Below are positions 53,050 to 64,000 of a stretch of 64,000 bases of DNA, one piece after another. The stretch comes from Pezizomycotina sp. ARF18 (Eukaryota; Ascomycota). Made by a program: the position numbers and the translations under genes. The notes under the pieces were generated by a model. It had not been told where the DNA came from. It saw only the letters and a list, made by a program, of their open reading frames with translations, and made no database searches. Position 1 is the stretch's first letter, and each line of letters begins with the position of its first letter. The DNA lies in NCBI GenBank assembly GCA_002224055.1, contig AZLU01000015.1, forward strand, positions 161,001 through 225,000, read 5' to 3'.

Positions 53050-56000
53050 CAAGCATTCTCATCAAACAAATCCTTCAGCAAAATCTCCTCGCAAAGTTTA
53101 ATATCCGCATTCCCCATCGCGTACGTATTCTCAAACGCCCAAATGCTCAAATAACTCAAAACGGGCGGACAATTTCTCCACAACACCCGTTCCAGTTCCT
53201 TTACTCACGTTACGCCGATGGTAACGCTATTCCCTCCTTCCTCAGATAGTAAAACGGAATCTTTCTCCGTCAGCAAAGGTTTCCGCCTGCTCCCCTCGGT
53301 ACAGATTTCGACATGCTATCGTCGTAAGAGCCGCGGCGGCGATTAGGAGATAAAGACGAAACACCGAGTTCGTAGCTCACAGCATCCGCGAGCGCGACTG
53401 GTACACCTCCGTTCCCATCTGAATTTTTAAACACGGCTTCGACGGAGTCCGTTACGAATAACCACTCGTGTAATTGGAACTCGTCGGGCGATACAACGAG
53501 TAAAGTATCCAGCAGCTTACAAGCCTGCAGTATCGTCGCATCGGAATACTTCTCTTTCTCTCCTTCACCGGTTCCTTCCTCGGGAAACAGTGACGATAAA
53601 CGGATTGTAATTCCGAGTTTACGATCGGCCAAAACGGCGCTAGGTGCTGCGGCGTCGTGCGAAGTATCAGCGCACGGAGTACCATGAACACTTCCGCCTT
53701 CGTAACGTTACTCGGCGACGTCGTCGATGTGGCGCTTAGTAACTCTACAAGTTTAATTTCGAGTTCGGATAAGTTAATCACGAACGTATCCGGTGCTCCG
53801 GCGTACACCAGCGCCGCCACTCGCCGTAGTGTCTGCTGTGTGCGTTTATCAGCTTCGTTCCTCGCGCTCGTCGCGCCGACACCGAATAATACACCAGCGG
53901 TCGTCGGCGGTGTTATCTTAACGAACAACTCCGGAAGGCGGTCTTTGTCTGCATTATGCCACTGCCGCAGCAGCGGCGCCCAGTACTTATCCACCGTCCT
54001 AAACGGTGCCGTGAAGAATTTAGAATCATTGAACGCGTCCGCGATTTCTTTCTTCCAAGCCTTTTGCGAGTTTGGTATGCGTGTGATCGGGAGCAGGAGA
54101 TCTAGCAGGAGGTCCGTTGTGTGTGCTGGGAAATGCTTCGAGCGTACTGCGGGGCCAATGACGGAGCCGGATATTGTCGTTGCGGCGGATACGACGCGCT
54201 CCTGCTCTATGAGGACTTTTCGAAGGATGGGGACGATGGATATGAGTATGCGTAGAATGTCGTCTGTTGAAGTACCCGTGTCCTTCGTTGTAGCACTATT
54301 ATCTTTTTCTGTGGAGTCTGAAGCTGCTATGACGACAGGGCGGACAGTGAACATTGCTGTTAAAAGACGGAGGAATAGGTCCTAAAACCCATGACATTAG
54401 CGGGCGAGGAGTATAGTGGAATAGACGAGATTTATGTATACTTACGCCCAGCTCCTTCCTCTGCCTCTTCTGCTCGCCGAAATTAGTATTGTCCACCTTC
54501 TCACCTAATGTAGCCGCGAACTGTAGTAAGAAAGGCAGAGTCTGCCTATGCGGGAACGGATTCTTCAGCACGTCTGAGAGGAAAAGCAGACAATCGCTCC
54601 ATATCTCATCCATCGCATCGTCGTCCAGGGATTTTGCATACTCCGCTAGAAAAACGGAGACATCCGTATCCGCCAGCTCCGCTGTCAGCGAAGACTTCCT
54701 CTTTGGGTCGAGAACAGACGGATTCGTTCTACTAAATATCGCATTGAACACCGCTGCTACTGTATGTTTCGGCCGCGCTCCGTCGAGAACGTGTATGAGC
54801 TTGAAAATAGATGGCGTACGTGCTACCCCATCTTCATCTGCTTTTCCGATCCAAATCTCCATCAGCGTTTCGAGGCACTCCAGTGTCTCCGCTTGGAAGA
54901 GGTGCTCCAGTATCCGCCGAGCTCTGTTACGTAACTTCGAAGCGGTGTAAGAAAAGGAGCCGGATGTATTTTGGCCCGCCGCAGTCTCGTTCCATATCCA
55001 GATCGAGAAGCAGATGCGTATCGTATCCCGGAAGCACAGTAGAACCGATAACCGGTTGTTGGCCGTGGGACTTCTGGCTTGCTGCGCCGCAGCTTCGCTA
55101 GAGAGCATGCCGAGACCATGTGTCCGAAGAAACCAGGCTCCGCTGGACTTTTGGGACCGGCAAGCTTCATCTCGTCCATGGCGAGCTGGTCGTGTGCCGC
55201 GGCTAATATATGCTCCAACCCGTTGAGCAGCGCCACAAGCGTCGACTCTGGACTTTCCAGCGTCTTGTCGTCCTCTTGGAATACCAGTTTCAGCGAAACA
55301 AATGTCTCCCGTATCTCCTTGCAGAAGCACTCCACCAGCGGTAGAAGCACTTGGAAGATGGCGGGGCTGAGCATCGGCAGGCATTCCGTTAGGAAGCTCA
55401 CCCAGCTATCTAATATTGGCCGCGTCGTCGGTGATTTAAAGCCTTCTATCAGAGCCTGTACTAAACTTGCCGTAACACCGAGCATCGGCGGTGTCGCCTC
55501 CTTCTCTGGCTCGACTATCGTCGGTATACGCAGCGATCCAGGCTTACCTACGTCTCTCGAGGGCGGACGTTGGTTCTGGATGCGGGTTTGTTCCGCAAGC
55601 TGTTTAAATAACGTGTTCTTGAGGGAGGCAAAGAGGACATCTAGAATGGGCACCTGGACGAATGTATCGGACGCTTTTAGGGAGGACTTAAGCCGTTCAA
55701 TCAAGATGACGTCAAGGTTTAGGTCCTCGAGTGCTTTCGAGTGTGGACTTAGAAGGAGCTGGTAAAGGATGGCGAGGGACGTTCTTTGCAGACGGGAGAT
55801 TCGGTGTAGCAAGCGCGGACTTGAGTTATCAATAGCGCGAACATGCACTGCCGCAAGCGAAACTTTGGCAAAAAATGTCTGAAACGTCAAGTTCTCGTCT
55901 AAGTAGTCGGCTGCATGAAAAGTTAGCATATGATAAAACTTCCTTAGATATATTCTCCTCGAACTTACAATTTCGGATGGACACCTTCCGTTGCTCGTCC

Positions 56001-58906
56001 CATGTGGTACTCTTTCTTGAGCCAACGACGACATCGCGTTAGGAGTGCAATACTTGAGAACATTTGAAAGAGTTTCCATATAGTAGAGACAAACGTCTAG
56101 GTCGTCATCGTCATTCAATACCCTCGCCTTCACGGATGAATCCACTACTTCCGGATTTGCCAGGAAGGGAAAGGACACCAGTTTTGTTACGAGGGCGTCG
56201 AAGAGCCTATATGGTTGCTAATGTTAGCTACAATAACTTTGCTATATTCACCTGAATTTCATACCGTTCTGCTGTATTGAGATTTTGGAGCCAGCTCCTC
56301 GCAAGCGTGTGCGTTTCCGCGCTCTCGTCCCACAGAGCATCCAGAAAGAGGAACATCGGCCGCGTAAGCATTAGCTCGTAGCCCGGATTAGTGGCGCCGT
56401 GATTCCACAAAACAGTGAAATTTCGCCCAGCTTGCACATTGGAAGTCTCGTCCGCGTTCGATTCCACCATCAGGGTGCAAAGAGCAGCCTCGATACGCCG
56501 ATCCCTCAACGTATCCTGTAATTTCCAGATAGCTTTGGCTGATTCAACATGATGCTGCGGGTTATCGGGCGTGAAGCGAGTCCATGCTTTCTTGTAAGAG
56601 GGAGCACTAAGTCGTCTATTGACCGGAAGAACAGTAACCGTTCGCTGCCATGGCTGAAAGCAAGTTCATGCAACCTTCGGTTGTTTCAAACCGGACAGTG
56701 TCCACAGATGCTACCGCTGCAATGGAGTCCACTAATTCCTTGTTATCCCAGCTATCCACGTGCGGGATTTTTCTCATGACATCTTCGAGTAACCGGCAGT
56801 GGATTCCCGCATTCTTGTTCCCAGATTTAAGCACTATACAAGTCAGATCAGAGAGGATGTATAGCAAAGCCTGTCCGCAGAATTTTGTCGAGAAGGGAGG
56901 GAACCCATCCTGGGAAGAACTACTGCCTTGCGAGAAAAACTTGGTTACCGAACTGTGTAGAGACTCGGCAGAGATAGCGGTGGAGCTGAAGTCATCCTTT
57001 ATCAAGGAAGATGTAAACGCCCGTCAGGTATCAGAGCTAGTAGCTCGCCCATTAGCTTGGAAGCCCTTGCCGGTATTTTTCTATCCTTGCATTCGCTTTT
57101 ATAGCAGCTGACAGTGAAAGCAGGACCAGTGGAACATATATAATGACCATCTCTTCCTCGCGAACGTTGAAGGTCTTTAAAATATAGCTGATAAGGTCGA
57201 AGGATTCTTGCGAATCTTGTCCCTTGAGATCCTGCTCAAGCCCGCTAATCATTACTTCCTCGACTTTAGCCCATATTAACTTTGGCTCACACCATCGAAG
57301 AACATCGACGCGGACCGTAGAGCCTCCATGTATTGCTCTTTCGATGCCGCGCTGGTTGGTAAGCTTTGACCGAGCGCATTATAGGGATAAAAAGCGCCGG
57401 AACAGCAGCACCTCCGACGTCTCTTCTGTCCATCAGCGAAAGACATATCCTGTACGGGCGAGCTCGCTCCACGGGTTCCAGCCTATCCCTGTTTATAAGG
57501 TTTAAAATCCCCTGCACCATACTTTTCAATCCGTAGTTGCTAAAGTACGAGATAATTGGAGCGCCTTCGGGCGATGTTATACTGTCGGGTTCTTCTGGGC
57601 CGCTTAGCCATGCCATAATCGACGGTTTAACGACATGTCGCGGCGCAGGACCACCGTAGCCGCCCGGGCTAATAGTACGTCGCGGTCCTCTGGAGTAACC
57701 AGTCTGGAAGGATTTGGTTAGCATACCCAAGAAAAGTCAAAATCTTGAGGAACGACGAATGCGCACTTTTGTAGAATAGGAGATGAAAGTGGCAGATTTT
57801 GCACCAGCAATTCGAGGAAACCTCGCTGCACCAGGAACTGTTCGTCGGAGAGACCCGCACAAAATGCTCTCACTAGCAAACCAGGCTCCGGGCTAACCAA
57901 TGGCGAAGAAAGCGATTCCTCATCTTTCAAAACGGGGAGCTGTCTGTTCAAATAAACTAGTGCACCTGCCCGTCGCCCCGGAGCAGTGATGACCGCCAGC
58001 AGCATGCACTGCCAGAAATACGTCTCCTCGTTGATTCCTTTCCTAATAGACTCCAGTAATGCCAATGTCCTTTCGAAATGCTCTCCATTCTCTTCCTCGA
58101 GGCCAGGTAGTATCGATAGTATAAGCGACTTTAGAGCCGGACGGTTTCGTTCACCGAGTGGTACGTAATACGTCTCGAAGAGGGAGAGGAAATGCGGTTT
58201 AACGGAAATAGACGCGTACGAAAGGACGGGGACGAGACTGGTGTCCATATGGAGTGATCGCGAGCTAGACCATCATGCTACTTTCTCCCCAACGTTAGTT
58301 CTCAAAATTAGCTTAGCTTGGAAAGGGGACCACTGCAAGTTTATCCGAATTTTGTAAGAACTGGAGAAAAATTCATACACCAATTATCGAAAATACATGC
58401 GAGTAGACCTCCAGCGTCTTCTGGTGAACGCCGGACGGTAACCGCGGATTGAGACACTGAGCCAACCGTTTTGCGACAAGCAGCTTTGAGGGAATGACAT
58501 TCGAGTTCGAAGAAGCTTGGAGAGCCTATGCAATTCTGTCAGCTTTAGGATTTTAGACAGCTGCAGTTGTCAATTTGGTGGGTTTAAGCTCGCCTTTTGC
58601 AATCTCCCAAGAAATGATATGTAGTCCGCCCATTCCTGCACTGCGCTCTCAAACGAGGCTAGAACTCGGTCAACGGCAGCTGCATACTTCTTGCCCTTCG
58701 GATCCTTCTTAATAAGCGCATCTATGACGTAGAAATAGAATGATTAGAAGGAATGCTGCAAGGAGATATTAAATGCCTAAAACGAAGCTCCGCGATAGTC
58801 AAGTACCCTCTGCGTCGTTCCTCACTCGCGGGCTAGGCGAATTACGACCGGAGCTGGCGGGGGATACGTCACGAAGATTGTTCGCGATATTCGGATCCAG
58901 CGACAT
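53050..58906 (-). CDS. dop1: DOP1 (Dopey) trafficking protein
   Basis: Large leucine-rich HEAT/ARM-like protein that works with the Neo1/Mon2 system in endosome-to-Golgi transport and polarity. The start at 58906 ([16 protein letters not shown]) is followed by an intron and the Dopey N-terminal signature [67 protein letters not shown], then [20 protein letters not shown] and YLNRQLPVL. Helical repeats continue for about 1,700 residues (for example [17 protein letters not shown]-type helices near 56170 and [15 protein letters not shown] near 54860). The C-terminal signature is [20 protein letters not shown], ending KDLFDENA at 53050. Several introns are visible, one with a GC donor at 58593. 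Frame breaks occur near 58250, 55390, 54350, 53640 and 53200. Family assignment is secure from both ends. Confidence 0.9.
58526..58593 (-). other. GC-AG intron in DOP1
   Basis: A 68-bp intron with donor AAAAG|GCGAGC and acceptor GCATAG|GCTCTC. Removing it joins GRLQK to [10 protein letters not shown], the conserved Dopey order. 68 is not a multiple of three, so the intron must be removed. The GC donor could also be a sequencing error for GT. Confidence 0.55.
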
Positions 58907-59442
58907 GGCGAATTAAATCATAAAAAGAAAGAGAGTCTCTTGGTTTATTGTATTATTATATTATAATTCCTGCCGGCCAATCTGATCTATAGGAGCCGTG
59001 ATGCTGTCGTCGGGCCTTTTTCTGGTGTTAAAGGTTGGAGCTTTTTCTAAAGGTTCTTGGTGTCTGTCCTCTTCGAAGTGGGTAGTAGTTAATAAAAAGG
59101 TGCCACTAAAATATGAACCGGCGTAGACATTTAAATTCAGGCCAACAATAAATGCAACAAAGTTCCCCCCGAAACTCACTATCCTCTTGTCGGCGAAAAC
59201 GCGAAATCGATCTATCTCAGACAGACCAGCGGGTTATCGTCCTTTCTCTCACTCAGATTCCCTTCTTTCCTTTACTCCCAATCCCAGATGAAGGCTGAGA
59301 AGCAAAAGTCAGGATCACGAACTACAGCTGTGGAAATCGTACAGTTGTACAGATTCAGGGCATCGGTCACGCCTGGGATTGACTGAGTTTTTAAAACCCC
59401 CCTTGCTTTTTGAACAGGGCCAAGAAAAACAGAAAGAGAAAG
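58907..59442. promoter_or_regulatory. divergent promoter region, DOP1 / MON1
   Basis: About 536 bp separate the start codons of DOP1 (minus) and MON1 (plus). Both products act in endosomal traffic, so co-regulation is possible. No binding site could be assigned. A short intron in the MON1 leader ending TTGAACAG at 59417 is possible. Confidence 0.4.
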
Positions 59443-61894
59443 ATGGACGCTGGCAGAGACTTCTTCAACAATACGGTGAACCTTGTGACAGCCCCGCTCA
59501 ACTCCCTCAAAGACATCACAGGCAGCGTCAACTCAACCTTATCGACTTCAGCGGGGAGTGCCTGGAACCTGATGGCTTCAGCAGTAGGGGGAAGAAGCGA
59601 GGGTGAAGAAGATCAGAATGCGGCGACTGCGAAATCTTCTGGGGAAACCGCCGAATCTCCGTCCACCGACAACAACCAAGAACCAGAAGATGCAGCAGGG
59701 GAAGAATCGCAAGGAGAAGAAACACCACCGCCACTACCACCGCCACTACCACCGCGAAAAGCAGCAGAGCCGCAGTCGGACGACACTGATGATGCAGTAG
59801 CGGTAGACGGCACGGGCGAATCCGCAACATCGAACGTGCACGACGAAGGCGACACCGATGACCTCGAAACACCTCGACCGGAAAGCTGGAAGCCTAAACC
59901 CTTCGATACCAGCCCTAATGAGGAAACCGTCGACCTAACGCAATCTTCATACCTTAACGAGGATTACTTCACAAGCAACCAGAAGCGCTTTAGCGCCCGC
60001 TCTGCCTTATCGCCTCCGCAGCTTACTGGATCGCCCGGTGCGACTCCAACTGGATCCAGCGGTGTTGCGGGCGTTGGAGCCGGTGCTGGAGGATCTGGTA
60101 TGGTAACGCCACGTTCGAACGGCTACAAGGGAAACCTACGACGGCGTTATCGCTTTCCGATGCGCACGCGAACGACGGCAGCCTTGGCGGCGGTAACGGT
60201 TCCTCGGCGGGTAGCATCAACCAGAACGCACCGAGCGAAACGACGAGCATACAAAGCCTGGTACCCCGTGATGACGGCGCCGACAACGACGTTGAAGGTA
60301 TGCTAGGAAGTATTTAAATGAGGACGGCACGAGGCTCCCCGCAGGCGACGGCCAGGAATGGGGTTTGCAAAGCGGGGTTGTGGCAGACGACTTGTGGATG
60401 TCCGACGAGGACCTAGAAGAACCCGACGACGACGATTCCCTATCAGAAGACGAAAGAATATCACGCTGGAGGGGACGGAAAAAACACTTCTTCATATTAT
60501 CCTCCGCAGGAAAGCCAGTTTACAGCCGCTACGGCGACGAGAGCGTGGTATCGCAGTTCATGGGCGTGATACAAACTATAATATCATTCTACCAGGACGG
60601 CGATGACCCCGTGCGCTCGTTCATGGCCGGTCGGCATAGGTTTTCGATACTGCAGGAAGGGCATTTATACCTCGTCGCTATATCTTCGACGGGGGAATCG
60701 GACTCGCAGCTACGGGCGCAGCTGGACGCGCTGTACATGCAAGTGCTATCGACGCTCACGCTGACGACGGTCACAAAAGTCTTCTCGCAGAAGGAAAACT
60801 TCGACCTACGGCGGCTATTAGGTGGCACAGAAGTTTTCCTGGACGCGCTCTCCGACGCGATGATGCACGGCGACCCGAACACACTCCTCGGCGCTGTAGA
60901 GTGCGTGAAGATGCGCAAGTCGGAGCGGGAGAAGATAAACTCTACGTTGCTAAAGTGCCGGACGAGCTCGCTGCTGTACGGCCTGATGGTCGCGGACGGC
61001 AGGCTGGTGTCCGTTATAAGGCCCAAGCGGCACTCGCTACATCCTCCGGACTTACAGCTGCTCTTTTCCATGCTGTTAACGCCAGCACGTTTAGAGACGG
61101 CGGCGAGCATTGGACGCCGATGTGTCTTCCAAAATTTAATTCCAAGGGCTTTTTATATGCGTACATCAACTTCTTCAGGAAAGACGTCGCGCTGGTTTTG
61201 ATATCTGCTGGAAAGGACAACTTTTTCGAGATGAAGGATATTAAGGAGAAAGTTGAGGAGGTAAGCGTAGTGTCCCAAACATTTCCCATCGATGTTTTTT
61301 GGGGCTAATATGACGGTTACTATTTAGCAACTCGAGAAAGCTGGCAGCATATCCATCATCGAAGCCGCCGTAAAGCGCGGGCGGTACCTGATCACCGACG
61401 CTGTTCCCGGAACAATAATCCGGCACTTCCTCTACAAGTCGCGGCCGAACGTGCAGTTCACAATGCCAACGTTCGAGCTGCAGTACCAAACGCCGTTGGC
61501 CCGTCGGCGGTACGTACCCAACCTCTCTACAACTAATCTTTCCAAAAGGTTGAAAAGGCTAATGCAAAGGACAGGTTAATGACGCTGTACCAACGGCTCC
61601 ACGCAGCCGTCCACGCCAAGAACGCGCACCTAAAGGTTCACCACAGCATCAGGAGCACGGCGGTGAGCCTGGCGTGGGTCACGCCGACGTTCGAGCTGTA
61701 CTGCGTCGCGGGACCGAACACGGCGAGGACAGATCTGGCGTCGAGCGCGAATGCAGTCGTGAAGTGGGTAAAGAAGGAGGAGGAGAGGTTGTTTATTGTC
61801 GGTGGGGCTGTAAGTTTTCTCATTACTCTCCGTGATTATTGAGAAAGATGAGATTTTTGCTGACTATTGTATCTCCTTCACTTAGACTTTCTAA
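59443..61894 (+). CDS. mon1: MON1 vacuolar fusion protein (Rab7 GEF subunit)
   Basis: Partner of CCZ1 in the guanine-nucleotide exchange factor that activates Rab7/Ypt7 during endosome maturation and autophagy. It starts [18 protein letters not shown] at 59443, chosen as the first ATG of the conserved frame after a possible acceptor; an ATG at 59410 is in frame upstream. An acidic Pro-rich region follows, then the longin domains: [79 protein letters not shown] and [20 protein letters not shown]. After introns at 61261-61327 and 61510-61574 come [52 protein letters not shown] and [21 protein letters not shown] last intron (61810-61885) leads to a two-codon exon (Thr-Phe-stop). Breaks near 60140, 60305 and 61078 are single-base losses. 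Confidence 0.92.
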
Positions 61895-62261
61895 AAGGGC
61901 TCTGGAATTCGTCGTTCGGTATTACATTTAGTTCTGCATTTTCAATATGGCGTTTCGGAGCTTGGGATTCCTTTATTTGCAATGAACTATCGTCTGGGGT
62001 TTACCGACTTGTTTCTTGCTTTGTTTGTTCTGATTGTCACATTATATACGTAATATAGAAATACCCGAGTGCTATGGGCATGCTTACAATCAATTACCAT
62101 GTGCTAGCTTGGAGCAACCTGTTCGTGACATATCTGAGGCTCTTTCTATTCGACTATAGACCTGGCTTACTTTTTTTTACCAGGCAATAGCTATCAGTCG
62201 TGCTATATTAAGATTTTATAAAGAATCACAAACAAAATAATGCTTCGAAGAAAAAAGTTGA
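61895..62261. other. convergent intergenic spacer
   Basis: About 370 bp between the stop codons of MON1 and the proteasome gene. No gene seen. Confidence 0.5.
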
Positions 62262-63334
62262 TCAATCATCTTCTAGCTCGATGTTAACGTTCTGGAAACC
62301 ACCCTTCTCGAGTTTCTCCTTCCAGAAGTACGGGTTGGTATCCTATAAAACATCCATGTTAGCAAAATCAGGTCTCTTCTTTCTTTTTTCACCTAAATCT
62401 CCAGTAGCATTAAAAAGAAAGGATGCGAGTTATTATGGCACTCACAGTAAACCCGTGCTTAACCCACCCGTCCTCCTTTATATGATAAAGGTTCAGGTAA
62501 CCACCAGAGTAAGCGTCCCTATGCGTCGCCGCAAGAATACTCCTCCTTCCCAACTCCAACGCCTCCTCCGTCGTAAGATCCCACCTATAACCCCTATCCA
62601 GCACACCGTACGCAAACGTCTGACCCGAACCAACGCAGAACAAATTCCTTCGATTCTAGTACCATCGCTATCAACGTAATACAACCCGAACTCCCCATTA
62701 TGTCCAACTCCCGTAAGCATAGTACCCATGCTCAACCCCATACCTTTATAACTGTACACCAAATTCGCGAGGATTTTGGAGGCCGCGGCAACGGAGATGA
62801 GGCGCTTGTGGCGGAGCTCGTGGAGGCGGCACTGCATGCCGAGGTAGGTGAGCCAGTACTGGCAGTCCGCGGCGCCGCCGGCGAGGGTTCCGAGGAGCTG
62901 GGGGTTTATTTCGATTACTTTTTTGACGGTCTGGGAGGCGATCCATGAGCCCTGGGAGGCGCGGGAGTCGGTGCAGACGATTACGCCGTGCTGGAATTTG
63001 AAGGCGAGGGTTGTGGTGCCGTGGCGGAGCTTGATGGGGCGGCGGGGTTGGCGTGGTCGTCCGTTATCGCGCGGAGGAATTTTGCGGGCTGTTGGTGGGA
63101 GTGTTAGCAAATTCGTAATCAAATGGAGCACGCTTCGTAATATAATTTAGAGAGAATAGTGTCACAGGAGAGGGTATAGGTAGAGGAAGTGGATTGTATA
63201 ACCTGTTCGACTCGCGGCATGGCGAAGGACAGTGAAGTCGGCAGGTGCGAGGAGCTGCTCATGTCGTCGTCATCCTCGAGCAAGCTCGAATCCCACTCCG
63301 GGGTGGAGGAGTACTTTGAAACTAACGAATCCAT
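62262..63334 (-). CDS. pre2: proteasome subunit beta5 (Pre2)
   Basis: Catalytic 20S proteasome subunit with chymotrypsin-like activity. It starts [17 protein letters not shown] at 63334 with a propeptide containing an acidic stretch. After an intron (donor near 63204, acceptor CCAACAG near 63088) come [15 protein letters not shown] and the processing site [10 protein letters not shown], which exposes the catalytic Thr1. It continues with [20 protein letters not shown] (Asp17 context), [20 protein letters not shown] (Lys33 and the Ala-Gly-Gly of the active site), [85 protein letters not shown] and, after an intron, [20 protein letters not shown], ending ELEDD. Base losses lie near 63035 and 62650. 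All catalytic positions are present. Confidence 0.93.
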
Positions 63335-63882
63335 AGCTCTATAGGGATGATTGATATATCTGTGAAGCTCTAAGGATTCTTGGATATTGTGATGTTCGTG
63401 GAGTTGGAAGAATTGGTGGAGCTTCTTCCCAGGTTGTTAGTGGGTTGAGGTTTGAATGAAGCTTGAAAAGCAATAGCAGCGTTAGCGGTAGCAGACGCGG
63501 CCTTTGCGTGGTGGGCAAGCTCTAAAATTGGCTTATGTAATATTTATTTTTCCTAGCGTTGTTTTTTTGGCGGGCATGCGGCTCTAAAAACTTATCTTCC
63601 CAATTTCCGCCAACAATTTCCATTTCTCATCCTTCAATTTTTCATCATCACGACATTTTGAATTACGGCGTTCTGTTTCGTTCAAGTTTGCATCTCTATC
63701 TTCTTTGTATCTACTTCTGCATAGCGTTGTTTATTATCAAGTGTACATTAACCTCCAAATTCTCCCCTATCTTCGCCCTCAAACTTCGCACTCGTTTGCC
63801 TTCCAACGTTCTAGCTCAACGTTTTCCCTCCTCTCAATAACCTTTCGAGCTTAACCTTACAACCCCCCAATCCCTCCAAAAA
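63335..63882. promoter_or_regulatory. divergent promoter region, Pre2 / next gene
   Basis: About 550 bp between divergent start codons, pyrimidine-rich on the plus strand toward 63883 as is usual upstream of fungal starts. No specific site was identified. The open frame at 63559-63840 is Phe/Leu/Ser-rich and looks like leader sequence. Confidence 0.35.
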
Positions 63883-64000
63883 ATGCCTTTCGTCGAAATC
63901 CTCCGAACACTGCCGGCCAGAGCGGCTCGACGGGTACATCCAGCTGGTACTACTCGACCGCACCGCCGTCGCAATCCGTATCAGCAATGCCTACCCGGAC
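63883..64000 (+). CDS. 5' end of an unrecognised gene
   Basis: ATG at 63883 after a CTCCAAAAA context. The translation is MPFVEILRTLPARA; after one frame step it reads RLDGYIQLVLLDRTAVAIRI and SNAYPD to the window edge. Only about 39 residues are visible, too few to identify a family. The amphipathic pattern and steady codon use support a real coding start, with one base lost near 63920. Confidence 0.5.
   Translation, partial: MPFVEILRTLPARAARRVHPAGTTRPHRRRNPYQQCLPG

Overview
The window reads as nuclear DNA of a filamentous ascomycete (Pezizomycotina-like). The reasons are eukaryotic housekeeping genes with short GT-AG introns (about 60-150 bp), an F-box protein of fungal type, a very large QDE-3/Sgs1-class RecQ helicase, AT-rich islands, and many long poly(A)/poly(T) runs in non-coding DNA. 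I cannot place it to genus.

Layout. The left half (1-23 kb) is gene-poor and looks accessory. It holds a three-copy family of unknown proteins at 1.5-6.4 kb (two copies plus one decayed), a decayed duplicated locus at 8.7-10.1 kb, a four-TM membrane protein at 12-13 kb, a divergent pair of related small secreted proteins at 16.6-19.6 kb, an unrecognised gene at 21.2-22.0 kb, and several AT-rich, repeat-poor stretches. The middle (23.5-45 kb) carries a Dhr2-like DEAH RNA helicase, a probable secreted or membrane-anchored SGNH esterase, a GTPBP1/2-type GTPase, an F-box protein, a divergent lone histone H2A-like gene and actin-related protein Arp4. The right end (45-64 kb) is compact and conserved: RecQ helicase (-), SF3b5 (+), DOP1 (-), MON1 (+), proteasome beta5/Pre2 (-) and the 5' end of one more gene (+). 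These alternate in divergent and convergent pairs.

Functional links. DOP1 and MON1 both act in endosome/Golgi traffic and share a divergent intergenic region of about 540 bp. Dhr2, SF3b5 and GTPBP belong to RNA and translation processes. Arp4, the H2A-like histone and RecQ belong to chromatin and genome maintenance. Beyond DOP1-MON1 I see no pathway cluster.

Main caveat. Almost every conserved gene is broken by single-base frame breaks at otherwise well-conserved motifs, mostly a missing base in a short run of identical bases. Unpolished long-read sequence explains this best, so I annotate whole genes across the breaks. Only SF3b5 (84 codons) is clearly uninterrupted. Gene ends, exon joins and pseudogene calls should be read with this in mind. 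No tRNA, rRNA, CRISPR array or intact transposon was found.
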